A stretch of 33,395 bases of DNA from a virus, in the IMG/VR virus record IMGVR_UViG_3300009129_000057, positions 1 to 33,395 of that record; one strand, 5' to 3'. Made by a program: the position numbers and the translations under genes. Positions 1 through 7,356 of this stretch are shown one piece after another. The stretch's first letter is position 1, and each line of letters opens with the position of its first letter. The notes beneath the pieces were generated by a model that had not been told where the DNA came from, did not search any database, and saw only the letters and a program-made list of their open reading frames with translations.

Positions 1-1635
1 TACTGAAGACTCGAGGATTGTAGCAACATCAGGTCCAACGACGATGAAGTTAGCGCTACCCCGAAGAGTCTTGCGGTGAATTGTGTTAGCGGCATCAATA
101 ACTGTCTCAGTAAGAGTCTCATACCACTCGCGGACCGTACCGGTGAAGGCAGGGCCTGGAGTAAGTGAGCTCGTCTGAGCAACCTCGGTGCCAGTTTCCT
201 TGTTAACGAACTTACCAGGTGAACGCGACCAGAAGAGGTTTGCGCCATTACCCTGGAGGAGTAGGTCATTAAGGATTTCACGATCGATCTCAAGAGCAAT
301 CTGCTCAGAAAGAATCTGCGTAAGCTCAACCTCAGCGTCGAGGCTGTGGTAAGCGTTAAGATCCTGTGCAAGCTCTGGGGACCACTTGGCCTTGAGCTTA
401 CGAGACTGAGCTGTTACTGCAAGGGCTTCAATCTTGATATCAATTTCTGGAATTGCGGCGCCAGTATTGCTACCGTCACCCTCGAATCCAGGAATAACAA
501 GCGTATCACCCTGATCGGCATTAACGTCCAACCCAGCAGCTACAACATGGGTAAGCTCCATACCAGAAGCTCCAGCCGTTGTTGGAACAGCAGCAGCAGC
601 ATCACCGGCGGTAGCCTTCTGAACAATGGCCTTAAGGACCAGATCTGTATCAGCAGTTGCCGAAGCAGCAGAGCCGCGAGGCGCAAAAGCATTAGCTGTA
701 AAAACGCCAGTTGCACTTACAGTACCAATCTCATTCAGGCGACGGAGGTTGAATGCCCCACCACTCTGCATATCTGTCGGTGCAGTAAGAAGAGCGTTTG
801 TACCGGTTAACGATAGTGATTTTACCATTGTGGTATCTAGATTTGCAATTGATGCACGTAGTGGCACAAAAACGCATGCCCAACCTTCACTATCTTCATC
901 AATACGCTTACTAAGCTCAGCATCAAATAAGATTAACCGACCATCACGACCGGATGTATTAAGATCAGTATTGGCAGCGATAGATGTCCCAGTACCGAAT
1001 CCACCATGTAGCGTAACTTGCAGGGAGTGAGCAGCATCAGCGGCACCACCACCGGTAGCACTCAATGAAACTTCCATTTGATTAGCGGCTACATCAGGAA
1101 GGAAGTCCGAGTTACCGTCCACCGCAGAAGCAGTTGCGTGGCGCTTGGAATAACCTGATCCAGCAAGATCATACTGGCCCCCGCTACCAAGAGATCCACT
1201 CTGGACTCCCTTACCAACTGGGTTGTTATAAAGCGACTCGCCTGCATCATATGCATCACCTTGAGCTGTACCATAGGTATAATCAAGGTAAAAGAGCAAT
1301 CCGGAAGGAAGGCTCATTGGCTGAATACTAACAAGATCATTAGCGATAAGTCCACCAAAGACCCGGCGAACAATTGGGAAAGCAACGTTCGAGAAACCAC
1401 GAACCTTACCAGCATCTGCCATTGCGCCGCTACTAGAGCCAAGAGTACTTGCCTCGCGTAGGACCTGGGATGCCTGATTTTCTAACATACATGCCATGTT
1501 CTCGCGGTTTACACCACTGAGTCCACGGAGAAGCCCTGTGCGGCTCCACTTTTCTACCAACCGTCGGTTTTGAGTGCCGAGATGACGTGCTCTGATGCCT
1601 TCGGTTAGTTGTTCTAAACTAAAAGACTTTGACAT
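1..1635 (-). CDS. 23: Major capsid protein, T4 gp23 family (3' end cut by window edge)
   Basis: Forms the hexameric shell of the phage head. The frame is open from an ATG at 1635 to base 1, giving 545 visible residues with no stop, so the C-terminus lies outside the window. AAGGAG lies 8 bases before the ATG. Two blocks match gp23: residues about 86-108 (AFPIVRRVFGGLIAND, then QPMS) and about 410-450 (SRKLKAKWSPELAQDL, HSLDAEVELTQIL, LEIDREIL). The visible end (NFIVVGPDVATILESS) aligns with roughly residue 385 of the 521-residue T4 protein, so the full protein may be near 680 residues. The extra length is an Ala/Gly/Thr/Asp-rich region between the two blocks (about 115-405). A likely maturation site for the prohead protease is LRE61/A62, close to T4's cleavage after E65. 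The gene is last in the visible head operon, downstream of the scaffold as in T4. Confidence 0.93.
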   Translation of the reverse strand, partial: MSKSFSLEQLTEGIRARHLGTQNRRLVEKWSRTGLLRGLSGVNRENMACMLENQASQVLREASTLGSSSGAMADAGKVRGFSNVAFPIVRRVFGGLIANDLVSIQPMSLPSGLLFYLDYTYGTAQGDAYDAGESLYNNPVGKGVQSGSLGSGGQYDLAGSGYSKRHATASAVDGNSDFLPDVAANQMEVSLSATGGGAADAAHSLQVTLHGGFGTGTSIAANTDLNTSGRDGRLILFDAELSKRIDEDSEGWACVFVPLRASIANLDTTMVKSLSLTGTNALLTAPTDMQSGGAFNLRRLNEIGTVSATGVFTANAFAPRGSAASATADTDLVLKAIVQKATAGDAAAAVPTTAGASGMELTHVVAAGLDVNADQGDTLVIPGFEGDGSNTGAAIPEIDIKIEALAVTAQSRKLKAKWSPELAQDLNAYHSLDAEVELTQILSEQIALEIDREILNDLLLQGNGANLFWSRSPGKFVNKETGTEVAQTSSLTPGPAFTGTVREWYETLTETVIDAANTIHRKTLRGSANFIVVGPDVATILESSV

Positions 1636-1652
1636 TTTGTATCTCCTTTATT

Positions 1653-1666
1653 GATTAATATCGTTG
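1653..1666 (-). promoter_or_regulatory. Possible late promoter of the capsid gene
   Basis: On the minus strand the 54-base gap before the capsid gene reads AACGATATTAATC, followed by AATAAAGGAG and the start codon. The first part resembles the CGATATATTTAT motif found upstream of the scaffold gene and of the 237-aa structural gene. A strong separate promoter for the most abundant virion protein would make sense, but the match is only partial and no T4-type TATAAATA box is present. Confidence 0.25.
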
Positions 1667-1689
1667 TGTCAAAAGCTGAATACGATAAC

Positions 1690-3468
1690 TTACTTGCCAT
1701 CGATTCCAGCAAGTACTGCCCAACGATCTACCTCAACACCACTCTTGGCCGCAGCAGCGGACCGGGTTGATTTGGAAGATGAGCCACCGCGCAATGCGCG
1801 ACTCTCAGTTAGGGAACGACCCTTTGTCGATCTCTTATTGAGAGAAGCAGTGAGGCTCTGATATAGCAACTTGGCTTCCCTGAGCGTTCTGGCCTTATCA
1901 AGGGCCTCAACGATGGCACGCTGTTGCTTTGGCGTGACATTACGGTTTTGCATAAGCTTATTTGCATAAAGCAGCTTAGCATTAAACAAGTTCATCTCAG
2001 TAAGTTGAGTGCGGAGGGAACCAACCGCCTTTTTATATTCAACTAACTGTCGAGAAAGAGCTCGACTCTTGCGGCTCTCATTTACTCTACGATTTCTTGA
2101 AACTCTACGATTTCTTGCGGCGCGTCGACGACGATAACTCTCAGGCATCGCGTCTCCACCAGCAGGTCGGCCTCCAGCATCTGGCTCGCCACCATCATGG
2201 GCATCACCAAGCTCGTCAGCCAAGGCATTGAGAAGTGCATCTTCATCAACATCTACAAAAGAATCACCCTCTGCATCACCATCACCGAAATTGTCAAGAA
2301 CAGCGGCGTCAACACCCTCTGCTTCTCGAATTCGCTGTCGGCGCATGCGCTGAAGTTCACGACGGAGCATAGTCTCACTGATTTCAACGATTTCATCATC
2401 GTCAGAAACAGCAACATCAACAGCAATACCGTCGCTTTCAAGGGCAAACTCTTCTTCGCCACCCTCTTCTTCGCCACCGAGTTCTGCCTCGCCACCTTCG
2501 TCACCCTCTTCACCGGGCTCTTCAATTGTGAACTCTAAATCAAGATCACCAAGTAAAGCATCTAGCTCCTCGGCCTCTTCCTCATCGGCTGGGGCCAGGA
2601 CTACCTGTGCGTCAACCTCATCGAGTTCTTCCTTCTTCTTTTCATCTTCATTCTCTTCAGCCTCAAATAGGTTCAGAACGCTAAAGAGGTCCTTTTTCTT
2701 ATAAGCCATTTGCTTCATCTCCTTAAGTATAGATCGTGCTCGCCTACGAAGGCCGAATTTATCGGACTCTCCTTCAGTAAGTATTGCATCATTGTACAAA
2801 CTGAATGCTTCCCTGAGCAACTTGGTGTAATTTTTACGGATAATTGCCTGTTGGGAAGGTTGTAGATTGTTAATGTTTAAACGTTCGAAAATGCGGCTTA
2901 GCTTTCGGACGCTCTTTTCTAGACGCTGAATCCTCTTCAGCTTGGTCGATGCCTTTCGCTCATTTTGCAAAAGACTAGTTAAAGCTTCTGCCATTCCTTG
3001 ACTTAGAAGAATATCATCCTCTTCATCAACTCCGGCATCGCCCACGTGAAGATCAACGCTGCCCGTGTCAACAACAACGGACCCGTCAGCACCAATCTCT
3101 ACATCCACATCAGCACCGGCTGGTACACTAACTGAAGGTTGGGATGCCCCACCCTCCGGTTCACCTACCATCGGTGCCTCTGGTTCAGTTCCTAAAGAAG
3201 CCATGGCATCTAAATCTAGTGTCATTGGCTCATCGATCATGGGAACCTCACCCTCAACGTCTGCACCTGCCTCCTCTGGCGGTGCGCCGAGGTCAGCTAA
3301 GTCTTCATCGGACATGTCCAATGCTTCTTCATTCAAGAGCTCTCTCTCAATGAGTGCTCGAATTTTTGGAGTGACAGCGTTAATAATTTTATTCTTCGCA
3401 TTTTGCTCAGCCATTTCTCTTAATTGCCTGGCTTCTGCAATAGCTTCTTGATAGAGGTTTGTTCCCAT
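1690..3468 (-). CDS. 22: Prohead core scaffolding protein, T4 gp22-like
   Basis: Likely the main scaffold of the prohead core, assembled inside the capsid shell and then degraded by the protease. It is 592 residues, about twice T4 gp22 (269). The N-terminus (NLYQEAIAEARQLREMAEQN, then a helix ending IRALIERELL) is charged and helical. Residues about 45-150 and 265-430 are very acidic, with GGEEE repeats. A basic patch near 455-475 contains a tandem RNRRVS/RNRRVN repeat. A conserved-looking helical segment (QLTEMNLFNAKLLYANKLMQ, about 490-510) precedes the C-terminal tail EVDRWAVLAGI. Many L/I-x-E sites are available for gp21-type cleavage. Assignment rests on this composition and on position directly before the capsid gene. 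The start is an ATG with AGGTGA 10 bases upstream. Confidence 0.8.
   Translation of the reverse strand: MGTNLYQEAIAEARQLREMAEQNAKNKIINAVTPKIRALIERELLNEEALDMSDEDLADLGAPPEEAGADVEGEVPMIDEPMTLDLDAMASLGTEPEAPMVGEPEGGASQPSVSVPAGADVDVEIGADGSVVVDTGSVDLHVGDAGVDEEDDILLSQGMAEALTSLLQNERKASTKLKRIQRLEKSVRKLSRIFERLNINNLQPSQQAIIRKNYTKLLREAFSLYNDAILTEGESDKFGLRRRARSILKEMKQMAYKKKDLFSVLNLFEAEENEDEKKKEELDEVDAQVVLAPADEEEAEELDALLGDLDLEFTIEEPGEEGDEGGEAELGGEEEGGEEEFALESDGIAVDVAVSDDDEIVEISETMLRRELQRMRRQRIREAEGVDAAVLDNFGDGDAEGDSFVDVDEDALLNALADELGDAHDGGEPDAGGRPAGGDAMPESYRRRRAARNRRVSRNRRVNESRKSRALSRQLVEYKKAVGSLRTQLTEMNLFNAKLLYANKLMQNRNVTPKQQRAIVEALDKARTLREAKLLYQSLTASLNKRSTKGRSLTESRALRGGSSSKSTRSAAAAKSGVEVDRWAVLAGIDGK
2084..2119 (-). 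repeat. Tandem 18-bp repeat encoding RNRRV units in the scaffold gene
   Basis: A 16-base identity (2084-2099 and 2102-2117) recurs with an 18-base period and encodes RNRRVS then RNRRVN in the basic patch of the scaffold. It probably arose by slippage or local duplication. Confidence 0.8.
2449..2478 (-). repeat. Tandem 2 x 15-bp repeat in the scaffold gene
   Basis: Two perfect 15-base copies (2449-2463 and 2464-2478) encode consecutive GGEEE units in an acidic region. They share a 13-base core with the doublet in the portal gene. Confidence 0.85.
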
Positions 3469-3494
3469 GCTTATCTCACCTTGAAATGCTAGTT

Positions 3495-3507
3495 CATAAA
3501 TATATCG
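3495..3507 (-). promoter_or_regulatory. Possible late promoter upstream of the scaffold gene
   Basis: The minus strand reads CGATATATTTATG about 27-40 bases before the scaffold start codon. The 12-mer CGATATATTTAT recurs exactly upstream of the 237-aa structural gene at 25214-25225. It abuts the stem-loop at 3506-3533, an arrangement of terminator then promoter that would separate the scaffold and capsid genes from the operon before them. Function is inferred from recurrence and position only. Confidence 0.35.
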
Positions 3508-3533
3508 CTGGGTGTAAAAGTTACATACCAGCG
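3506..3533 (-). terminator. Stem-loop, possible transcription terminator
   Basis: The arms CGCTGG (3506-3511) and CCAGCG (3528-3533) pair perfectly. A small asymmetric bulge separates them from a second perfect pair, TGTAA (3513-3517) and TTACA (3521-3525), which closes on a three-base loop. In the minus-strand transcript the hairpin is followed by AUAUAUUUAU, AU-rich but not a clean U-run, so it may be a weak terminator, a processing site or an mRNA-stabilising structure. It sits in the largest gap of the window, after the 203-aa gene. Confidence 0.45.
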
Positions 3534-3655
3534 TGCATCATTTATTATATGTATTCTCATCGACGCAACAGTTCCACAGACATTATCAAGATTTTTTCGC
3601 ATTTCTTCTTTCATCGTTATTCTAACAATATCCTCTATACACATGAATTTGTAAA
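3534..3655 (-). other. Remainder of the 187-base intergenic gap
   Basis: This AT-rich stretch between the stop of the 203-aa gene and the stem-loop has no convincing reading frame with a ribosome binding site, no tRNA-like fold and no clear repeat. It is presumably the untranslated 3' region of the upstream operon. Confidence 0.4.
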
Positions 3656-4267
3656 TTATTCATATGAGTTCCTATATTCTTTTTCCTGGTCAGCATAAAT
3701 TGCGCCAATTAATTGCCTCAGATCTAACATTACATCATCTTCTGTCGGAGGTATATCATTAATTTCATATGCCGGCCGTTCTTCAACACCCAGGTCCATT
3801 GGGGGAGGACTTAATGAATATCCATGTTTAGTACCATAGGAAATATTTCCGGATGTTCTAGAAGGATATTCTGAACCGGCATGATGATATCCAGAGACAG
3901 AACCACCTAGTGCAACTTCCCTTCCTTTATATAGATCTGGAAATGGTACCATACTATTTTTTGCAACCGCTTCACCTAACTTAGTATTTCCAGCGGCAAA
4001 GTAAAATGGATTATTTTTTCTATCTGACATAAAGTCTGTGATATGATGTCCCATATTCGTCTTACGTACAAAGACATCAATGTCTTCATCTTCAATTTGC
4101 TCTTCAATATCTTCGTGATGATCTGGTTCTATATACGGAAATATATCGTGTTGCTTTTTCGGTAAATGAAATTCAGGCTCGAGGCGTCCATACCCCAAGC
4201 CTTTTTTATCATCATAATTATTTTTAACTGCAGACGTTGGTCGTTTGCGAAGATAGTTGTCAGACAT
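3656..4267 (-). CDS. Hypothetical head-module protein (203 aa)
   Basis: Function not recognised. The 203-residue protein is hydrophilic and has no membrane segment or signal peptide. The N-terminal third is basic, then comes an acidic cluster with histidines (PDHHEDIEEQIEDEDIDVF, about 49-67). The middle is rich in Gly, Ser, Tyr and His, and a proline-rich stretch (SPPPMDLGVEERP) leads to a helical acidic end (DDVMLDLRQLIGAIYADQEK). The ATG at 4267 has GAGG 8 bases upstream, and the gap to the 179-aa gene is 8 bases. Its place between the protease and scaffold genes suggests a minor head or core component. It is the last gene before the stem-loop, so it probably ends a transcription unit. Confidence 0.75.
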   Translation of the reverse strand: MSDNYLRKRPTSAVKNNYDDKKGLGYGRLEPEFHLPKKQHDIFPYIEPDHHEDIEEQIEDEDIDVFVRKTNMGHHITDFMSDRKNNPFYFAAGNTKLGEAVAKNSMVPFPDLYKGREVALGGSVSGYHHAGSEYPSRTSGNISYGTKHGYSLSPPPMDLGVEERPAYEINDIPPTEDDVMLDLRQLIGAIYADQEKEYRNSYE

Positions 4268-4275
4268 TAAATGCC

Positions 4276-4815
4276 TCAGCTCTTACTATATGATCCGACT
4301 GAGCTCTTATGGCTTTTTCCCATAATATATTTCTTAACCTTATGACCGGACTGTTGTTTGGAAGATGCCATCGGATCTAACGCGGAACCTTCGCCGATAT
4401 ACGGTGGCCTAGACGCCTTATTCTTTTCTAAATCATCTGGTGGATCTGGCTGATCAGCGGGATTTACGCTCCCCACACCAGGACTTGCAGGATTGGGCAT
4501 ATGTGGTGACCCGGGAAGACCGCCTGGGCCGGACTCTACTTCTGCAATTACAGGAGGTTGCACTGCTTTTGGACCCTTGTCATAATCTCGACTAAAAGAA
4601 GAAAAACAATATCCATTCTCAACAATTCCGTCAAGGACATTTTCCTGGAAATGTTCTTGAATAGAATCCCGGGTCAACGATTCGTCATGAATCGGTGACC
4701 CGGGAAAAGATGCCTTAAGAGACTTTGTGTTTGAACGTGAAAGTTCTTTTACACCACCAAGTTTTCCGTTTCCACCGCCAGGAATATCTACAGTATTTTG
4801 ATTGTGGCTCGGCAT
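4276..4815 (-). CDS. Hypothetical head-module protein, paralogue of the next gene upstream (179 aa)
   Basis: Function unknown. It aligns along most of its length with the 158-aa protein encoded just upstream. Shared elements in order are SPIH, T-x-DSIQ-x-HFQE, LDG, a following RDY, GGLP, PNPASPG-x-GS, and NPADQ-x-DPPD (about residues 40-130). The Pro/Gly/Asp-rich centre looks like an extended or disordered linker, and the C-terminus is basic and Ser/Lys-rich (MGKSHKSSVGSYSKS). The N-terminus is Gly/Asn/Ser-rich. The start has only a weak AGGT signal, so translation may be coupled to the upstream gene, which ends 13 bases before. The pair probably arose by tandem duplication. Confidence 0.75.
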   Translation of the reverse strand: MPSHNQNTVDIPGGGNGKLGGVKELSRSNTKSLKASFPGSPIHDESLTRDSIQEHFQENVLDGIVENGYCFSSFSRDYDKGPKAVQPPVIAEVESGPGGLPGSPHMPNPASPGVGSVNPADQPDPPDDLEKNKASRPPYIGEGSALDPMASSKQQSGHKVKKYIMGKSHKSSVGSYSKS

Positions 4816-4828
4816 AACTAGTTACCTA

Positions 4829-5305
4829 TTAAGATGGGGATGACTTGCCTAAGCCATAATCACCAAGTGTGTGGGTTGAAATAGCCTCGGAAGACTTTTT
4901 CGGGCTTAGCTGTGAACCAACACCGGTTCCCCAAGTATCACCAGCTTTTTCACCATAACCGTCAGGCGGGTCAGATTGATCAGCAGGATTTTGACTTCCT
5001 GGACCAGGCGAAGTTGGATTAGGTACCCATGCAGAAGCCGGAAGGCCTCCTCCACCGGTTTCAACATCACCATATTCTGGGGCCTCTACATAGTCTCTAT
5101 TTAAGATACCAAAAGTGTGACCAGCATCATTAACATCTCCATCAAGGCAAAGCTCTTGGAATTGTTGTTTAATGCTGTCAGCTGTCATCTCAGACGTATG
5201 AATAGGAGAGGCAGCATAAATAGTCGACATCTGCTTACTGTCATGGCGGCCTCTGTCCTTATTAGTGACAACGGCCTTTACAGTTATTTGTTTATGAGTT
5301 GGCAT
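4829..5305 (-). CDS. Hypothetical head-module protein, paralogue of the next gene downstream (158 aa)
   Basis: Function unknown. The first 30 residues are basic and polar. They are followed by SPIHTSEMTADSIKQQFQEL, then NRDY, GGGGLP, PNPTSPGPGS and NPADQSDPPDGYG, the same ordered elements as the 179-aa protein. The tail is Ser/Gly-rich. The ATG at 5305 has a strong AAGGAG 6 bases upstream. No membrane segments or catalytic motifs are visible. Position between the protease and scaffold genes suggests a head-associated role, for example a decoration or core protein, but this is inference from location only. Confidence 0.75.
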   Translation of the reverse strand: MPTHKQITVKAVVTNKDRGRHDSKQMSTIYAASPIHTSEMTADSIKQQFQELCLDGDVNDAGHTFGILNRDYVEAPEYGDVETGGGGLPASAWVPNPTSPGPGSQNPADQSDPPDGYGEKAGDTWGTGVGSQLSPKKSSEAISTHTLGDYGLGKSSPS

Positions 5306-5323
5306 AATTAACTCCTTATAGAT

Positions 5324-5635
5324 TTATCGGCGGCGTCTTGTCGGCGATCTGCGTGCTGATCTAACAATGCGGCCGCGCAGCTTTTTCTTAGCTTCGTTTA
5401 CTTTACGTAACTTTCTCTTTAACTTGGTTTCCTCAATCTTAAGGACTGCCATAATATCGATATCTTTTGCAATCGTATCAGCCTCTTCCCCAGCATCTAC
5501 CTCTTCGGCATTTACCTTGGCAGGGTCGTCGATTCCGGCCTCAATTGGGTCGGACTCTCGAATCATACGTGCTTTCTCTTCAAGTACCAAGCGCCGGAGC
5601 ATTCTTGGTGTAAGTTTCTTAATTCGTCTGGACAT
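5324..5635 (-). CDS. Small Arg/Lys-rich prohead core-like protein (103 aa)
   Basis: A 103-residue, highly charged, all-helical-looking protein. The N-terminus is basic and amphipathic (RMLRRLVLEEKARMIRESD). An acidic middle (EEVDAGEEADTIAKDID) follows, then a Lys/Arg-rich helix (ETKLKRKLRKVNEAKKKLRG) and an Arg tail ending RRR. Small basic or charged proteins encoded near the scaffold in T4-like phages (gp67, gp68) are prohead core components, and this may be an analogue, although I see no specific sequence match. The basic tail could bind nucleic acid or the acidic scaffold. The ATG has AGGAG 9 bases upstream. Confidence 0.75.
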   Translation of the reverse strand: MSRRIKKLTPRMLRRLVLEEKARMIRESDPIEAGIDDPAKVNAEEVDAGEEADTIAKDIDIMAVLKIEETKLKRKLRKVNEAKKKLRGRIVRSARRSPTRRRR

Positions 5636-5710
5636 GGTTATAAACTCCTATTCATAATATTTTACGAATCCATTATACATATTTCGCTTAAGCAGATTTT
5701 GACCTCTATT

Positions 5711-6124
5711 TTACGGCATTACTTTCTTTTCAGTAAAGGCCAAACTCGCCCAACGATCGGAAGCTTCACCAAATAAATCCTCCAACTCTGCTCCTTGGGC
5801 TTGTTCATTCATTAAACTATTGCCGCTAGCTGCCTGCGGGCTGGTTTCACCACCCAATTGATCCTGCAATGTTGTCATTGCAGTATCTCTAAAAATATTA
5901 GTCATAATTGGGTCGTTAGTTAAACCAGCAACCGTATCATTAACAGCAGCTATAAACTTATCTTCTTTAGGCTCAACATTCTCAACTATTTTTTGTGTAG
6001 ATTTTCTCGATTTTAATTTAGCTTTTTTAGGGACAACGGCCGATTCATGAAGTAAACCTTCAGCTAAAATCTCCATAAGACATTCTTTAACAATACCCTT
6101 AAGCTGATTTCTAGATACTTTCAT
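5711..6124 (-). CDS. Probable prohead core protein sharing the scaffold's C-terminal motif (137 aa)
   Basis: A 137-residue protein with an amphipathic N-terminal helix (NQLKGIVKECLMEILAEGLL), a Lys-rich linker and a Gln/Asn/Glu-rich C-terminal half. Near its end it has ASDRWASLAF, which closely resembles the extreme C-terminus of the scaffold (EVDRWAVLAG). A shared terminal motif in two proteins of one assembly pathway suggests a common binding partner, perhaps the capsid shell. ILAE and LHE near the N-terminus fit the L/I-x-E rule for gp21-type cleavage. The start has AAGGA upstream. A core role is inference; the motif is seen directly. Confidence 0.75.
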   Translation of the reverse strand: MKVSRNQLKGIVKECLMEILAEGLLHESAVVPKKAKLKSRKSTQKIVENVEPKEDKFIAAVNDTVAGLTNDPIMTNIFRDTAMTTLQDQLGGETSPQAASGNSLMNEQAQGAELEDLFGEASDRWASLAFTEKKVMP

Positions 6125-6133
6125 TATATTCCT

Positions 6134-6751
6134 TTATGAGGTAACCGTACCAGCATCATCACCTGAGATGCCATCAATACCACGTAGGTCACAGTTATAG
6201 TCATGCACAATGTTTGTTAATTCGCCATATACTCTAACATTACCGTTGCCAGCAATATAAATTCGGCGACATTTAACATTCATCTCAATTGTTTCCTCAG
6301 CAGCCAAAGTATAATAGTGCCCGTTAGCTTTTACAGCTGATTCAGGGCGTGTATCGCCGCCGGCGACGTATGCAGCTATTTCTGCATCGGTTACCTTATT
6401 GCCCCTTTGAGTTACTGCATCACCATCTGCCTCACCCTCAGCTAAAAGTACCGGAACCCTCAATGAACAAAAGTATATATAAGCATCGTTAGTCGCATGT
6501 AGGTTCTTTATAGTAACACGTTTTGTGATGAATGGAAATGTCACTGTAACGTCATCACCCTTGACAAGATCATTCGCAGTAAATGCCTCCGTACCACCAA
6601 CCCCATTATTTTCATGATCATTAGCCGGTGCAGCAACTTGTAAAAATGGGCGGCCGGCTTGTTGGTATTCACCAACTGCACCAAGGCCTGGACCAGGATA
6701 GCTTTTCATATGTGGTGTATTATCAGTCCTGTCTTTATCATAATACGACAT
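6134..6751 (-). CDS. Probable virion structural protein (205 aa)
   Basis: Family not firmly recognised. The N-terminus is rich in Gly/Pro (KSYPGPGLGAVGEYQQAGRP, about 16-35) and looks extended. The rest is rich in beta-strand-like alternation (DDVTVTFPFITKRVTIKNL, KCRRIYIAGNGNVRVYGEL), which suggests a compact beta-sandwich. There is no signal peptide, membrane helix or catalytic motif. It lies directly downstream of the protease, with 2 bases between them, and has a GGGAG ribosome binding site. A head decoration or head-to-tail protein would fit, but this is inferred from fold impression and position. Confidence 0.75.
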   Translation of the reverse strand: MSYYDKDRTDNTPHMKSYPGPGLGAVGEYQQAGRPFLQVAAPANDHENNGVGGTEAFTANDLVKGDDVTVTFPFITKRVTIKNLHATNDAYIYFCSLRVPVLLAEGEADGDAVTQRGNKVTDAEIAAYVAGGDTRPESAVKANGHYYTLAAEETIEMNVKCRRIYIAGNGNVRVYGELTNIVHDYNCDLRGIDGISGDDAGTVTS

Positions 6752-6753
6752 TA

Positions 6754-7356
6754 TTATTTCTCCCAGTCAAGTATATCATTAAATAATCTATCTACTCTAT
6801 CAGATTTGTTAAAATGCTTTCGAAGATCTCGAGGGGAAATATCTTTCCCTTCTGCCATCATAAATGCACCTGGTGTCGAGGGTTCTGAAACGAAATCCCA
6901 ACAAATCAGCTGGAAATCATCTTGTACAACATCATAATCACCTTCGTGCTTTGTTGAACCTACTCCTCGAGAAGAAATTCCTAAGGTAACTCCGGACTCT
7001 ACCAAGCTTTGTAAAATTTTTCCGCATGGTGTGTCAAGCAACTCTACGTTTCCATAGCATACACCTTCGTCCATCCAGGCCTCTCTAACAATATGAGAAA
7101 CATTCTTAAGTTCTACGACAGAAGAGTCCGGGTGATCACACTCACCTAATGCTCGATTCTCTCGAATAAACTTTTGATAATTTCTTACTTCTCTTTCCAA
7201 GATAGGGAGAGGGTAAACTCGCCCGTTTTGATTAAGGGTGTCTGCTTTCTGCAAAATTCCCTTCATAACAATCTTACCACCATTTTTGTCTTTTGACTCC
7301 TGGATCATTTCCTTTGTATACTCAAAAGGTGTCCAGGCAGTTAGAAGTTTACTCAT
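6754..7356 (-). CDS. 21: Prohead maturation protease, T4 gp21 family
   Basis: Serine protease that sits in the prohead core, processes the capsid protein and degrades the scaffold before DNA packaging. The 200-residue length is close to T4 gp21 (212). Visible family motifs are the early strand and loop (KGILQKADTLNQNGRVYP, about 32-49), the histidine motif GECDHPDSS (catalytic His75) and the serine motif LGISSRGVGS (nucleophile Ser128 or Ser129), followed by the conserved DFVSEPSTPGAFM (about 154-166). These belong to the herpesvirus-protease-like fold. Its ATG overlaps the end of the 284-aa gene by 8 bases and has a strong GGAGG. Location between portal and scaffold matches T4. Confidence 0.92.
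   Translation of the reverse strand: MSKLLTAWTPFEYTKEMIQESKDKNGGKIVMKGILQKADTLNQNGRVYPLPILEREVRNYQKFIRENRALGECDHPDSSVVELKNVSHIVREAWMDEGVCYGNVELLDTPCGKILQSLVESGVTLGISSRGVGSTKHEGDYDVVQDDFQLICWDFVSEPSTPGAFMMAEGKDISPRDLRKHFNKSDRVDRLFNDILDWEK

Noticed and set aside
346-1030. Plus-strand open frames opposite the capsid gene
   Set aside because: They lie antisense to a clear gp23 coding frame, have low-complexity content and no ribosome binding sites.
2197-2538. Plus-strand frame opposite the scaffold gene
   Set aside because: It is a shadow of the acidic coding repeats; no start signal and no recognisable protein features.
7349-7356. Possible frameshift at the overlap of the 284-aa and protease genes
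   Set aside because: The protease has its own ATG with a strong GGAGG and a complete N-terminus, so a normal 8-base overlap explains it.
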